This document shows positions 6,160-14,542 of a stretch of 33,032 nt of DNA, piece by piece. Under the pieces are notes generated by a model that saw only the letters and a list, made by a program, of their open reading frames with translations, was not told the DNA's origin and did not search any database. The position numbers and the translations under genes are program-made. Position 1 is the first letter of the stretch. The number at the start of each line of letters is the position of its first letter. The DNA comes from Clostridiales bacterium (GTDB lineage: Bacteria > Bacillota > Clostridia > Oscillospirales > Butyricicoccaceae), in NCBI GenBank assembly GCA_019418305.1, contig DYCA01000015.1:6980-40011 (forward strand), given 5' to 3'.

Positions 6160-7908
6160 TTACCGGACAGTGACGATAAAGCATACGCCGGTTTCGGTAT
6201 TTTCCGCGCGGCATGCAAGACCGTGCAGCGCGAGAATTTTCTGCGTAATGGCAAGACCGAGGCCGTGCCCGCCAGCGCGGTTTCTCGCTTTATCACTGCG
6301 GTAGAACATCTCGAACAGACGAGGCAGTTCGCTTTCCGGAATGGGTTCGCAGTCGTTTTCGACTGTGAAGAGCGGTCCGCCGCTGCGGCGCAGCGTAACC
6401 GTCACGCGCCCGTCTTCGGGGGAGTATTTTGCGGCGTTTTCCAGCAAACAGCCGAACGCGCGGCGCAGCAGCGTTTCGTCCCCGCGGATGCGGATGCCGT
6501 CCGTCAGATGGAGCGTCAGGCGGCGGTGTTCGAACAGCGGCGCGTATTCCTCGAGCAGCGACCGCAGCAGGGCGGAAAGGTCGATGGCGGTGCGGTGTTC
6601 CAGCTCATTTGTGCGGTCGAGGCGGGTGTAGTCGAGCATTTCGCGCACCAAGCTGTTCATGCGGCCGGTTTCCTGCTCGATGGCGGCGAGGTAGCGCGCG
6701 TTCTCCTCGGGCGAAATGTCCTGCGCGATGGCTTCGGCATAGCCGCCGATGAGCGCGAGCGGAGTTTTGAGGTCGTGGCTTGCCGCTGCGACAAACTGCT
6801 GCCGCCGGTCTTCGAGGTCGCGCTCACTGTCCCAGCGCTGGTGCAGATCGCCTGCCATATCCGTGAGCGCGCGGTTGAGGTCGCCTATCTCGTCGCCGCG
6901 GGCGGTGTCGGGATGAAAGGCATCGAATTCGAGGTGCGCGACGTGCTGCGCCTGACGGGTGGTGTCGTACAGCGGGTAGACAACAGCCCAGCGCACACCC
7001 TGATAGAACAGGAACAGCACAAGTATATAAAGCAGCGCCATCAGGAATGGGATATATCTGAAATAAAGGGAAATTTCGTTCGTATAATCCGAAGCATACG
7101 CCAAAAACAGCGTAGAATAACCGTTGCCGGATACTATGGAAGAGAAATCCCGCGTTTGCATTGCATCCAGTCCGGTCTGCGTTCGATCTTCCCGCTGCCA
7201 ATACTGAAGAAAGTGGAGCGCGTCGAAATACTGTTCCATTGCATTGTTATCTGTAAAAATATTCTGAAAGAAGAGGCGCTGCGAGGTGGTTTCCTCCACG
7301 GGCGTCTGCGCGTGCCAGGTCTGCCCATCCACAACGGAAACGATGCGGTTGGCTACGAGATAAGTGATTTTGGAAAACTCGTCCTCTTCCAATCCTTTCA
7401 CCGTGCCATAAACTGTCCAATATGGACTGTTGCCTGACCATTCCGGTGTAACCGTTTGCGCGCATTGCTGCAAGGTGCAGATGTCCGCCTCGGAGAAGTC
7501 GCTTAGATCAATGATTACGTTATGGTAGACCGGTGCGTCATGTGCGCTGACTGTCTGTATGATGGTAAGCGGTGATGTTAAGGAAACGATCTCATTACCC
7601 ACTGCATATTGCAGGATAAAAGGTGTAGAGGAATTTGTACTCGTCCATCGAGCGTAATCAAATCGCAGTTTCCAATAGGATTCGGAGTCCGGCAGGGGAA
7701 GGTGATCCGAATCTGGCACATGCAATTCCAGCTTGTCGAGCAAGAACTGCTGAATGTATTCCAGATAGGAATAACGCTGCTGTATAATGTGATCATTCGC
7801 GTGCTGTATGGAAAACCATGTCCACAGCGCGCACACCAGTGCCAGCATAAGCGCCATCAGCGCCGTCAGCCTTGTTGCGATACTGCGCCGCAGCCAGAAC
7901 GCTTTCAA
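6160..7908 (-). CDS. Sensor histidine kinase (HAMP, HisKA, HATPase_c)
   Basis: A 582-residue membrane kinase and partner of the OmpR-type regulator encoded just upstream. TM1 is at about 11-34 and TM2 at about 285-303, enclosing an unusually large extracellular domain of about 250 residues that I do not recognise. A HAMP linker follows (about 306-360). The dimerisation/phosphoacceptor segment AAASHDLKTPLALIGGY has the phosphorylated His at 378. The ATP-binding domain shows the N box (LLENAAKYSPE) and the G box (GGHGLGLAI). The last codons sit next to a convergent gene. The gap to the regulator gene is only 5 bp, so the two are one transcript. The large ectodomain suggests direct sensing of an extracytoplasmic ligand or cell-wall state; this is inference. 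Confidence 0.93.
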   Translation of the reverse strand: MKAFWLRRSIATRLTALMALMLALVCALWTWFSIQHANDHIIQQRYSYLEYIQQFLLDKLELHVPDSDHLPLPDSESYWKLRFDYARWTSTNSSTPFILQYAVGNEIVSLTSPLTIIQTVSAHDAPVYHNVIIDLSDFSEADICTLQQCAQTVTPEWSGNSPYWTVYGTVKGLEEDEFSKITYLVANRIVSVVDGQTWHAQTPVEETTSQRLFFQNIFTDNNAMEQYFDALHFLQYWQREDRTQTGLDAMQTRDFSSIVSGNGYSTLFLAYASDYTNEISLYFRYIPFLMALLYILVLFLFYQGVRWAVVYPLYDTTRQAQHVAHLEFDAFHPDTARGDEIGDLNRALTDMAGDLHQRWDSERDLEDRRQQFVAAASHDLKTPLALIGGYAEAIAQDISPEENARYLAAIEQETGRMNSLVREMLDYTRLDRTNELEHRTAIDLSALLRSLLEEYAPLFEHRRLTLHLTDGIRIRGDETLLRRAFGCLLENAAKYSPEDGRVTVTLRRSGGPLFTVENDCEPIPESELPRLFEMFYRSDKARNRAGGHGLGLAITQKILALHGLACRAENTETGVCFIVTVR

Positions 7909-7913
7909 CCTTT

Positions 7914-8591
7914 TTATTGCGATCCCCCCAATCGGTAGCCCTTACCATACACCGCTTTGATGTGCTGCGCCGCCGTGCCGAGGGCTTTGCGCAGGCTTGC
8001 CACATGGCGGTCGATCATGCGCTCGTCGCCGGCGAAGTCCACGCCCCACACGCGCTCGATCAGCAAATCACGCGACACCGTGCGCCCCTGTTCGCGCAGC
8101 CGCAGCTCGAGAATCTGCGCTTCCTTGGGACGCAGAGACACCGGCGCGCCGTCCACCGTGACCGCGTGCGTTGCGGTGTCCAGCAAAATGCTGCCGTAGC
8201 CCAGCTCGGTTTCACCCAGCCGCAGGCCGCGCGCTCGGCGCATGAGCGCCTGCGCCTTGGCGACCAGAACGGGGAAGGAAAAGGGCTTTGTGACATAATC
8301 ATCTGCGCCCGCACGAAAACCCGCGAGCGTGTCGCCCTCCTGTCCGAGTGCGGTGACAAAAATCACCGGCACATCGCTCTCGCGCCGCACGGCTGCGCAC
8401 ACCTCCAGACCGTTCAGCTGCGGCATCATCACGTCCAGCACCAGCAGGTCGAAGCTGCGTTTCTGCGCGAGTGTGAGCGCTTGCTCGCCATCATACGCCG
8501 GGGTGACGGCGACGCCGGCCGCCCGGAAAAAGTCCTGCATGAGCGCAGAGAGCGCCTTGTCGTCCTCCGCCAGAAGAATATGTCCCGCCAT
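7914..8591 (-). CDS. OmpR/PhoB-family response regulator
   Basis: A 225-residue two-domain regulator. The receiver domain (about 4-117) has the acidic pocket EDD (9-11), the phosphoacceptor Asp53 in LLVLDVMMP, Thr in FVTALG and Lys in YVTKPF. The winged-helix domain (about 125-223) has SLRPKEAQILELRL and MIDRHVASLRKALG, with a final GKGYRLGG typical of the family. I chose the ATG at 8591 because AGGAGG is 8 bp before it and only 2 bp from the ATG at 8597. It is first in the operon with the kinase gene, downstream of a terminator. Confidence 0.95.
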   Translation of the reverse strand: MAGHILLAEDDKALSALMQDFFRAAGVAVTPAYDGEQALTLAQKRSFDLLVLDVMMPQLNGLEVCAAVRRESDVPVIFVTALGQEGDTLAGFRAGADDYVTKPFSFPVLVAKAQALMRRARGLRLGETELGYGSILLDTATHAVTVDGAPVSLRPKEAQILELRLREQGRTVSRDLLIERVWGVDFAGDERMIDRHVASLRKALGTAAQHIKAVYGKGYRLGGSQ

Positions 8592-8655
8592 GTGCATCCC
8601 CTCCTTTTGTTGCTTTCAGTATAGCATGGAATTGTCCGAATTTTATCTGCGCATC

Positions 8656-8685
8656 ATAAAAAAATAGCCTGCCGTAAGGCAGGCT
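8656..8685 (-). terminator. Terminator after the HAD phosphatase gene
   Basis: Read on the minus strand: AGCCTGCC, a 4-nt loop, GGCAGGCT, then ATTTTTTTA. It separates the HAD gene from the two-component operon that follows on the same strand. Confidence 0.88.
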
Positions 8686-8701
8686 GTTGGTAAGAATGGC
8701 T

Positions 8702-9493
8702 TCATTTTCCGGGAGGGATGTCACCCACGCCATTCAAGATATAGTGCGGACGGTAAGCGTAGTTTTCCACATCCGCGCGCGTGGTGCAGCCGGAGAGCAC
8801 CAGTACGGTGTCCAGACCGGTTTCAATGCCCGCGACAATGTCGGTGTCCATACGGTCACCCACCATGACGGCTTCATGCGAGTGCACGCCCAGCATACGC
8901 AGACCGGTGCGCATCATCAGGGGATTGGGCTTGCCGACATAATACGCGGTCTTGCCGGTCGCAAGTTCGATCGGCGCAACCAGCGCGCGGCAGGCCGGAA
9001 TGATGCCCTGCTCGGAAGGCCCGGTCAGGTCCGAGTTGGTGGCAATCAGGCGCGCGCCCTTGTTGACCAAATCGACCGCTTTGAGGATGGTCTGATAGTT
9101 ATAGGTGTTGGTTTCGCCTGCGATGACATAGTCCGGGTCAACGTCGTTCATCACGATGCCCGCCTCATACAGTGCGCCGACCAGACCGGGCGCGCCGATG
9201 ACATAGGCGGATGCGCCGGGCTTCTGGCTGGCGACAAACTTGGCGGTTGCCAGCGCGGAGGTGTAAAAATGCTCTTCGCCGATTTCCAGGCCCATGCGGG
9301 CGAGCTTCTGCTGCAATTCCAGCGGCGAGCGCTCGGACGAGTTGGTCAAAAACAGAAAGCTCTTGTTTTCCTTTTGCAGCCAGTCAACAAATTCGGTTAC
9401 GCCTTCCAGCAGACGGTTGCCGTGATAGATGACACCGTCCATATCGCAAATAAAACCTTTTTTCTCACGAAGCAATTCCAGTGTTTCGCTCAT
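8702..9493 (-). CDS. HAD-superfamily (subfamily IIA, NagD-like) phosphatase
   Basis: A 263-residue cytoplasmic phosphatase of the NagD/PGP type. Motif I is FICDMDGVIY (nucleophile Asp17, acid Asp19), motif II FLTNSSERS, motif III Lys in YYVGKPNPLMM, and motif IV MVGDRMDTDI. A large C2-type cap lies between motifs II and III (about 60-200). Family members hydrolyse small phosphorylated metabolites such as nucleotides, 4-nitrophenyl phosphate or phosphoglycolate; the substrate here is unknown. AAAGGAGA lies before the ATG. It is a single-gene unit with a promoter at 9529-9558 and the terminator at 8656-8685. Confidence 0.92.
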   Translation of the reverse strand: MSETLELLREKKGFICDMDGVIYHGNRLLEGVTEFVDWLQKENKSFLFLTNSSERSPLELQQKLARMGLEIGEEHFYTSALATAKFVASQKPGASAYVIGAPGLVGALYEAGIVMNDVDPDYVIAGETNTYNYQTILKAVDLVNKGARLIATNSDLTGPSEQGIIPACRALVAPIELATGKTAYYVGKPNPLMMRTGLRMLGVHSHEAVMVGDRMDTDIVAGIETGLDTVLVLSGCTTRADVENYAYRPHYILNGVGDIPPGK

Positions 9494-9528
9494 TTCGGTT
9501 CTCCTTTCGCTTATGATGCACTACTTCT

Positions 9529-9558
9529 ATTATGCGGAGTGTACGGTGCTTTCGTCAA
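9529..9558 (-). promoter_or_regulatory. Promoter for the HAD phosphatase gene
   Basis: Minus strand: TTGACG (9558-9553), 18 bp spacer, CATAAT (9534-9529). Confidence 0.65.
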
Positions 9559-9600
9559 GAGAAAAAATTGCGCAGGTGTTAAATAACTGTAAAGGATAGA

Positions 9601-9633
9601 TGCTTTGCGCGGGCGGGCAAAGCATGGTATACT
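9601..9633 (+). promoter_or_regulatory. Promoter of the hydrolase operon with an inverted repeat upstream of the -10
   Basis: An extended -10 (TGGTATACT, ending at 9633) is preceded by the exact inverted repeat TGCTTTGC (9601-9608) and GCAAAGCA (9617-9624), 8 bp apart. The -35 position carries only a weak TTGCGC (9605-9610) inside the left arm. The repeat is positioned as a repressor or activator site. No regulator gene is adjacent. Confidence 0.5.
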
Positions 9634-9664
9634 GTAAGGGAATTGAGGGAATGGAGAGCGAATC

Positions 9665-10627
9665 ATGGCAATCAGCAAAGCCATGCGTGCCGCGCTGCAC
9701 GCACTGAGCTATACGGCAAATATTGATTTGGAAAAAACCTATCGGGTAGAGCGCGCGGTGCGAGGCCTGCGTACGCCGCTCGCGCCGCTTTACCATTTGT
9801 GGGACCATAAAATCGAGCGGGACGGGCACGATATTCGCGTGCGCATCTACACACCCAAAAAGCAGACGGACGGCCGCTTGCTGCTGTTTTTCCACGGCGG
9901 CGGCTGGGTGCTCGAAAGTGTGGACACCTATAATGCGGTCTGCCGCAATCTGGCGCGGCGCACGGGCTGCCGTGTGGCCTCGGTGGAGTACGGCCTTGCG
10001 CCCGAGCATGTGTTTCCCGAAGGCCTGGAGGACTGTTACGCCGCTGCGCGTGAGGTTTACCGGCATCCCGAACAGTTCGGCGTGCGCTCGCAGGAGATTA
10101 CGCTCGTGGGTGATTCCGCGGGCGGCAATCTGGCAGCAGCGGTGTCGCTGATGGCTCGCGACCGCGGAGAATTTGAGGTCGCGCAGCAGATTCTGATTTA
10201 TCCGGCGACCTATCACGACCATTTACCCGACTCGCGCTTTGATTCCGTGCGGGAAAACGGCGCAGACTATTTGCTTACCGCCAAGCGCGTGTGTGATTAT
10301 ATGATGCTGTATGCGGGAGGAGACCCAAAACGCATGCGCGATCCGTATTTTGCGCCGCTGCTTGCGCCCGATTTGTCTCGCCAGCCGCGCACGCTGGTCA
10401 TCACCGCGGAGTTTGACCCGCTGCGCGACGAGGGCGAGGCTTATGCCCGCGCACTGCGGGATGCAGGCAATTCAGTGGAGCAATATCGCATGCCGGATGC
10501 GCTGCACGGCTATTTTTCGCTGCCGGTGCGGTTTCCGATGGTACGGCGCACCTATGACCTGATCGAACAATTCCTGAATGGGGAGTCAATCGCATGCCAA
10601 ACGATAAACGCAACCGAAAAAATTTAA
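9665..10627 (+). CDS. HSL-type alpha/beta hydrolase (esterase/lipase-like)
   Basis: A 320-residue hydrolase of the hormone-sensitive-lipase group (PF07859). The oxyanion-hole motif is HGGGW (77-81). The nucleophile elbow GDSAGG has Ser151. The acid is Asp251 in EFDPLRDEG, and the catalytic His281 is in LHGYFS. There is no signal peptide, so it is cytoplasmic. The family hydrolyses short and medium acyl esters. It is first in a three-gene operon: its 3' end overlaps the start of the condensation-like gene by 34 bp, implying translational coupling and a joint role in making or removing an acyl ester. The substrate cannot be read from sequence. Confidence 0.9.
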   Translation: MAISKAMRAALHALSYTANIDLEKTYRVERAVRGLRTPLAPLYHLWDHKIERDGHDIRVRIYTPKKQTDGRLLLFFHGGGWVLESVDTYNAVCRNLARRTGCRVASVEYGLAPEHVFPEGLEDCYAAAREVYRHPEQFGVRSQEITLVGDSAGGNLAAAVSLMARDRGEFEVAQQILIYPATYHDHLPDSRFDSVRENGADYLLTAKRVCDYMMLYAGGDPKRMRDPYFAPLLAPDLSRQPRTLVITAEFDPLRDEGEAYARALRDAGNSVEQYRMPDALHGYFSLPVRFPMVRRTYDLIEQFLNGESIACQTINATEKI

Positions 10628-11901
10628 GCTGGAGCCGTCTGGATAACGCGGCGAAGATATTTCCACCGACCTCGCACGGGTCGGCGACGGGCGTGTTCCG
10701 CCTGTCGTGCGAGCTGACTGAGCCGGTCGCGCCCGACGTGCTGCAAACCGCGCTCGATCGCACGCTGAAACGCTATCCGCATCTGCTGATGGTCATGCGG
10801 CGCGGCGTGTTCTGGTACTACCTGGAACAGACTACGCTGCGGGCTTCGGTTGTACCAGAGCATGCGCCGCCGTGCGCGGCGCTGTATGAGGGCAGCCGCT
10901 CGCTGCTGTTCCGCGTGAGTTATTGGCGGCACAAGGTCAGTCTGGATATGTACCATGTGCTGGCGGACGGAGCGGGTGCAATCGAGTTTTTCGAGTCGTT
11001 GATGACCGCCTATTTGATACTGCGCCATCCGGAGGCAGGGGTGGACGGGCTGCCGCAGGCATCCGTATCCCAACGCTGGGCAGACAGCTTCCAGAAGTAT
11101 TACAAGCCGCACAGCGGCGGTAAAGCTTCCGAAGGGCTGGGTCGTGCCTACCGTTTGCGCGGGGTGCGCCGTGCGGACGGTGGCTTGACCGTTATTGAGG
11201 GCGTGGCAGATGTGCGGCAAGTGCTTGCGGCGGCACACCGCTGCGGCGCGACGCTGACCGTCTATATGACAGCGCTCCTGCTTTCTGCTATCCACAGCGA
11301 AATGTATGTGCGCGAGCAGAAAAAACCGGTCATTTTGACCGTTCCGGTCGATTTGCGCAGCTTTTTCCCCTCGCGCACAACGCGCAACTTCTTTGGGACG
11401 ATTCGGGTCGGATATGATTTTTCGCGCCGCTCCGGTGAACTGGAGGATATTGTCGCGTGCGTCGCAGCGGCATTTAAGGAAGAACTGACGCCCGAACGGT
11501 TGGGCGCGCGCATGAACCAGTTGGCCGCGCTCGAGCACAATCCCGTGCTGCGGCTGATTCCGCTGGCACTGAAAAACCCGGTTTTGCGGCTCAGTGGTGC
11601 GGTGTCCGACCGCGGAGAGACTGCGGCGCTGTCCAATGTCGGTAAATTCCGTCTGCCCGAAGCGCTTTGTCCCTTTGTGCGCGGTTTCGGCGTATTCATG
11701 TCGACGGGCGCAACGCAGCTTTGCACCTGTTCGTTTGGCACCAGCCTGCATTTTGGTTTTACTTCGGCCTTTGAGAACACCGAGGTGCAGCGCCGCTTTT
11801 TTGAGCTGCTGGTCGACGAGGGAATCGAAATTGAGATTCGAAGCAATGAATATCATGAAGAGGAGGAAACGTCATGCAGCGATGCCCCAGCTGCCGAGTG
11901 A
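10594..11901 (+). CDS. Condensation-domain-like acyltransferase (CoA-dependent acyltransferase fold)
   Basis: A 435-residue protein with the layout of CoA-dependent acyltransferases such as NRPS condensation domains, alcohol acetyltransferases and WS/DGAT. The active-site segment is YHVLADGAG (120-128). It keeps the catalytic-type His121 and the structural Asp125-Gly126, but Tyr120 stands where HHxxxDG proteins have the first His. A second landmark, VPVDLRSFFPSRTTRNFF (about 245-262), and SNVGKFRLPE near 350 recur in the protein at 20817. No carrier-protein or adenylation domain is nearby, so it is not part of a canonical NRPS. The start overlaps the hydrolase gene and its own end overlaps the next gene by 28 bp. 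It probably transfers an acyl group to a lipid, alcohol or sugar; this is inference. Confidence 0.75.
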   Translation: MPNDKRNRKNLSWSRLDNAAKIFPPTSHGSATGVFRLSCELTEPVAPDVLQTALDRTLKRYPHLLMVMRRGVFWYYLEQTTLRASVVPEHAPPCAALYEGSRSLLFRVSYWRHKVSLDMYHVLADGAGAIEFFESLMTAYLILRHPEAGVDGLPQASVSQRWADSFQKYYKPHSGGKASEGLGRAYRLRGVRRADGGLTVIEGVADVRQVLAAAHRCGATLTVYMTALLLSAIHSEMYVREQKKPVILTVPVDLRSFFPSRTTRNFFGTIRVGYDFSRRSGELEDIVACVAAAFKEELTPERLGARMNQLAALEHNPVLRLIPLALKNPVLRLSGAVSDRGETAALSNVGKFRLPEALCPFVRGFGVFMSTGATQLCTCSFGTSLHFGFTSAFENTEVQRRFFELLVDEGIEIEIRSNEYHEEEETSCSDAPAAE

Positions 11902-12539
11902 CCGTCGCCGGTCACAAAACCTGCTGTCCGCTGTGCGGCGGGCAGCTTTCCGGCACGCCGGAGCCGGATACCGAGGTGTTTCCGGCGCTGGAAAAGCCGC
12001 GCTTTACGACCGGCTTTGTGCTGCGGCTGCTGGCGCTGATTGCGATTGCGGTCAGCGTCATCTGCGTGTTGGTCAACATTGCAACCGGATGGCACGCGCT
12101 CTGGTCGCTGTTCGTGGTGGCGGGCGCGGTGTGCGTCTGGGTGGCGGCGGCGGTCGGCGTGGCCTATCGGCGCGACATGACACAGAATATCGGCTGGCAG
12201 GTGGTGCTGATTCCGGTTCTGTCTTTTTTATGGGATTGGTGGACGGGCTGGCGCGGCTGGTCGGTGGATTTTGTACTGCCGTGTGTGTGCATCGTGGGTA
12301 TTCTGGCGATGCTATTGATTGCAGTGCTCTGCAAAACGCCGCTCCGGCTATTTGCCGGACCGTTCATCGGCGCATGCTTTTTCGGGCTGCTGCCCCTTGT
12401 TCTGATTGCGTGCGGACGGGTTCGGGTGCTGCTGCCCTCGCTTTTGTGTGCGGGACTGGCGATTTTGTCGCTGGCGGCACTGGTGTTATTTCAGTGGCAG
12501 ACCATCAAAGCGGAGCTGCAGAGGCGGTTCCATTTGTAA
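11874..12539 (+). CDS. Zinc-ribbon polytopic membrane protein (DUF6320-like)
   Basis: A 221-residue protein. The N-terminus is a zinc ribbon with four cysteines in two pairs (MQRCPSC and CCPLCGG, residues 4-22). A 20-residue linker and about six to seven hydrophobic segments follow (roughly 45-68, 75-97, 105-123, 130-152, 155-177 and 180-205). It is very Trp- and Val-rich. I recall proteins of this build, annotated as DUF6320, next to hydrolase and condensation-like genes in Firmicutes; the function is unknown. It is last in a three-gene operon, with GAGGAGG before the ATG and a 28 bp overlap with the preceding gene. It may anchor the hydrolase/acyltransferase pair at the membrane or present the substrate; this is inference. 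Confidence 0.7.
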   Translation: MQRCPSCRVTVAGHKTCCPLCGGQLSGTPEPDTEVFPALEKPRFTTGFVLRLLALIAIAVSVICVLVNIATGWHALWSLFVVAGAVCVWVAAAVGVAYRRDMTQNIGWQVVLIPVLSFLWDWWTGWRGWSVDFVLPCVCIVGILAMLLIAVLCKTPLRLFAGPFIGACFFGLLPLVLIACGRVRVLLPSLLCAGLAILSLAALVLFQWQTIKAELQRRFHL

Positions 12540-12541
12540 AC

Positions 12542-12568
12542 AAAAAGAGCCGCACAGCGGCTCTTTTT
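12542..12568 (+). terminator. Terminator of the hydrolase operon
   Basis: A 12 bp perfect stem (12542-12553 with 12557-12568, loop ACA) with a run of five T at the end of the descending arm. It is two bases after the stop codon. Confidence 0.88.
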
Positions 12569-12597
12569 GCGTTTGGGTGCATTTGTGCTGAAATGGG

Positions 12598-12626
12598 TTG
12601 CATTTTGGCGCGAAAAGCCGTATACT
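12598..12626 (+). promoter_or_regulatory. Promoter of the LtaS-like gene
   Basis: TTGCAT (12598-12603), 17 bp spacer, TATACT (12621-12626), immediately after the preceding operon's terminator. Confidence 0.7.
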
Positions 12627-12656
12627 GTCAGGATAAGACGGAAGGACGGCTTTGAA

Positions 12657-14495
12657 ATGGACAAAAAACAACTGCTGCGGCTCGGCGGCAGCGCTGCGGG
12701 TGCGGTGCTGCCGTTTTGGCTGCTTGACCTTACTTTACGCACCGCGACAGGGTGCGCGGCGTGGTATCCGCTGTATGCGGCCGCGCCAAACCTGTTTTCG
12801 CTGGGCTTTGGAGCGCTGTTCGTGGCGCTGTGTCTGCTGCCACAGCGGCGGACGGTCGGACGAATACTGTACGGATTGATTTATGCCGTTTGGGCGGTGT
12901 ATGCGGTGGTGCAGTACGGCATCTGGCGTATTTTTGACCGGTTTCTGTTTCTGTCGGATTTCCTGTTTGCGGGAGAAGGGCTGGGCTTTGCGGGCTATAT
13001 CCGGCAACTGATTGACGCACGCTTTGTGCTGGTAGCCGTGCTGCTGGTGCTGTGGGGCGTGCTGGGCGTGTGGCGGCTGCCCGAGAGTCTGCCGCGGCGG
13101 CGTGTCTGTCCTGTGCTGGTGCTGTTCTTTGCGCTGACGCAGTTTGTCGCGCCGCGTCTGTATGCGCCCGTACCAGAAACGCTCGACTGGGATTCTTGGC
13201 AGTCGAGTGGGTACGAATACGAGCGATTTTCTTCATCCACCTATGACCTTGCACTGACCGGCCCATATCAGTTTGTCGTACGGGATGCATGCCTGTCCAT
13301 TGTACCCGACGCAGACGCGGCCGAGCAGCGTGCGCAGATTGATGCCTTTTTCGACGAGCGGCCCGCGCACGAAAACAACCAAATGACCGGTCTGCTGTCA
13401 GGCAAAAATCTGATTCTGGTGCAGCTGGAGAGCGTGGACGACTTTGTGCTCAACGACGAAAACACGCCGACACTCGCGCGATTGCAGCGCGAAGGCATCA
13501 ATTTTGCGGAGTTTTACACGCCGCAGTATGCGAACGGCTACACCTTCAACACCGAGTTTGCCGCGCAGACCGGCATTTATCCATACGCCAACGGAAACGT
13601 CGCCTATTCGCTCAGCCGCAGCGCGTTTCCGTATGCACTCGGCAATCTGCTTGAGGATATTGGCTATGCCGCCAATTCCTTTCACAAGAGCGAGGCCAAG
13701 TTCTACAATCGCGGTGCGATGCATCAGGCGTTCGGATACGAGCAGTATCATTCTGCGCTGGCTTACGCGCAGGACGAGCTGCAGGCGGGCGATGATAGGT
13801 TTTTGATTGACTGTGATGAACTCTACAGCGCGATGATCGCGCAGCAGCCGTTTGCGGATTTTCTCATCACCTACAGCGGACACCTTGGCTACGACGAGAT
13901 AGACGCGCTGACTACCTATGCGCTCGAACAGTTCCCGGAATACAATGATGACAGCCGTCCGTATGAGATAAACGGTTTGTTTGCCAAGGCGCGGCTGACC
14001 GACGAGATGTTCGCCCATCTGCTCGCGCGGCTGGAGGAAGATGGCCTGCTGAAAAACACGGTGATTTGCGTGTACGACGACCATTACGCCTACGGCTTGA
14101 CCGACCGTGCGGTACTGGAGGAATACTCCGAGGCCGCGGGCGGCCGCCTGCTCGAACGGACGCCGTGCTTTATCTGGTATGAAGGCTGCACGCCGCAAAC
14201 GGTGACCAAGACGCTGCAAACGGTTGATTTACTGCCGACACTGGCCAATCTGTTCGGAATGAAAGTACCCGATACGATGGGACGGGATGGGTTTGATCCG
14301 GATTATGAGGGGTATGTCATTTTTCCGAACGGCGGCTGGCTCACCGATACGGCTTATGCGGAAAACGGGCAGATCGTATGGAACAACGGCATGACGGACG
14401 CGGAGGTGTCTGAAATGAACGCCTATGCCCGCCGCTTTCAGGAGGTAAACGACGCGATACTGGACACGGATTACTATGCGCAGGCAACAGAGTAA
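12657..14495 (+). CDS. LtaS-type membrane phosphoglycerol/phosphoethanolamine transferase (sulfatase fold)
   Basis: A 612-residue protein. Five hydrophobic segments lie in the N-terminal 170 residues, followed by an extracellular alkaline-phosphatase/sulfatase-fold domain (about 245-560). By position the metal and catalytic residues match lipoteichoic acid synthase: Glu258 in VQLES, Thr296 (the phosphorylated nucleophile) in GYTFNTE, His409 in YSGH, and Asp475-His476 in VYDDHYAYG. LtaS polymerises glycerol phosphate from phosphatidylglycerol onto a glycolipid anchor; related enzymes are primases or sugar phosphoglycerol transferases. I chose the ATG at 12657, with GGAAGGA upstream and a promoter at 12598. 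Upstream in-frame codons overlap a terminator. It is a single-gene unit. The precise acceptor is unknown. Confidence 0.88.
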   Translation: MDKKQLLRLGGSAAGAVLPFWLLDLTLRTATGCAAWYPLYAAAPNLFSLGFGALFVALCLLPQRRTVGRILYGLIYAVWAVYAVVQYGIWRIFDRFLFLSDFLFAGEGLGFAGYIRQLIDARFVLVAVLLVLWGVLGVWRLPESLPRRRVCPVLVLFFALTQFVAPRLYAPVPETLDWDSWQSSGYEYERFSSSTYDLALTGPYQFVVRDACLSIVPDADAAEQRAQIDAFFDERPAHENNQMTGLLSGKNLILVQLESVDDFVLNDENTPTLARLQREGINFAEFYTPQYANGYTFNTEFAAQTGIYPYANGNVAYSLSRSAFPYALGNLLEDIGYAANSFHKSEAKFYNRGAMHQAFGYEQYHSALAYAQDELQAGDDRFLIDCDELYSAMIAQQPFADFLITYSGHLGYDEIDALTTYALEQFPEYNDDSRPYEINGLFAKARLTDEMFAHLLARLEEDGLLKNTVICVYDDHYAYGLTDRAVLEEYSEAAGGRLLERTPCFIWYEGCTPQTVTKTLQTVDLLPTLANLFGMKVPDTMGRDGFDPDYEGYVIFPNGGWLTDTAYAENGQIVWNNGMTDAEVSEMNAYARRFQEVNDAILDTDYYAQATE

Positions 14496-14498
14496 AAT

Positions 14499-14530
14499 AA
14501 AAGGACGTTTCCAAGTGGAAACGTCCTTTT
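14499..14530. terminator. Bidirectional terminator between the LtaS-like gene and ndk
   Basis: A 14 bp perfect stem (14499-14512 with 14517-14530) with AAAA and TTTT ends serves both convergent genes. Confidence 0.88.
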
Positions 14531-14542
14531 GTCGTTTGTCGG

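Noticed and set aside
10624..11856. A long minus-strand open frame opposite the condensation-like gene
   Set aside because: It is a shadow of high-GC coding sequence. The plus-strand frame has the family motifs and operon overlaps.
10594..11901. Non-ribosomal peptide synthetase fragment
   Set aside because: No adenylation or carrier domain is nearby, the first His of the HHxxxDG motif is missing, and the gene is complete with its own start and stop.
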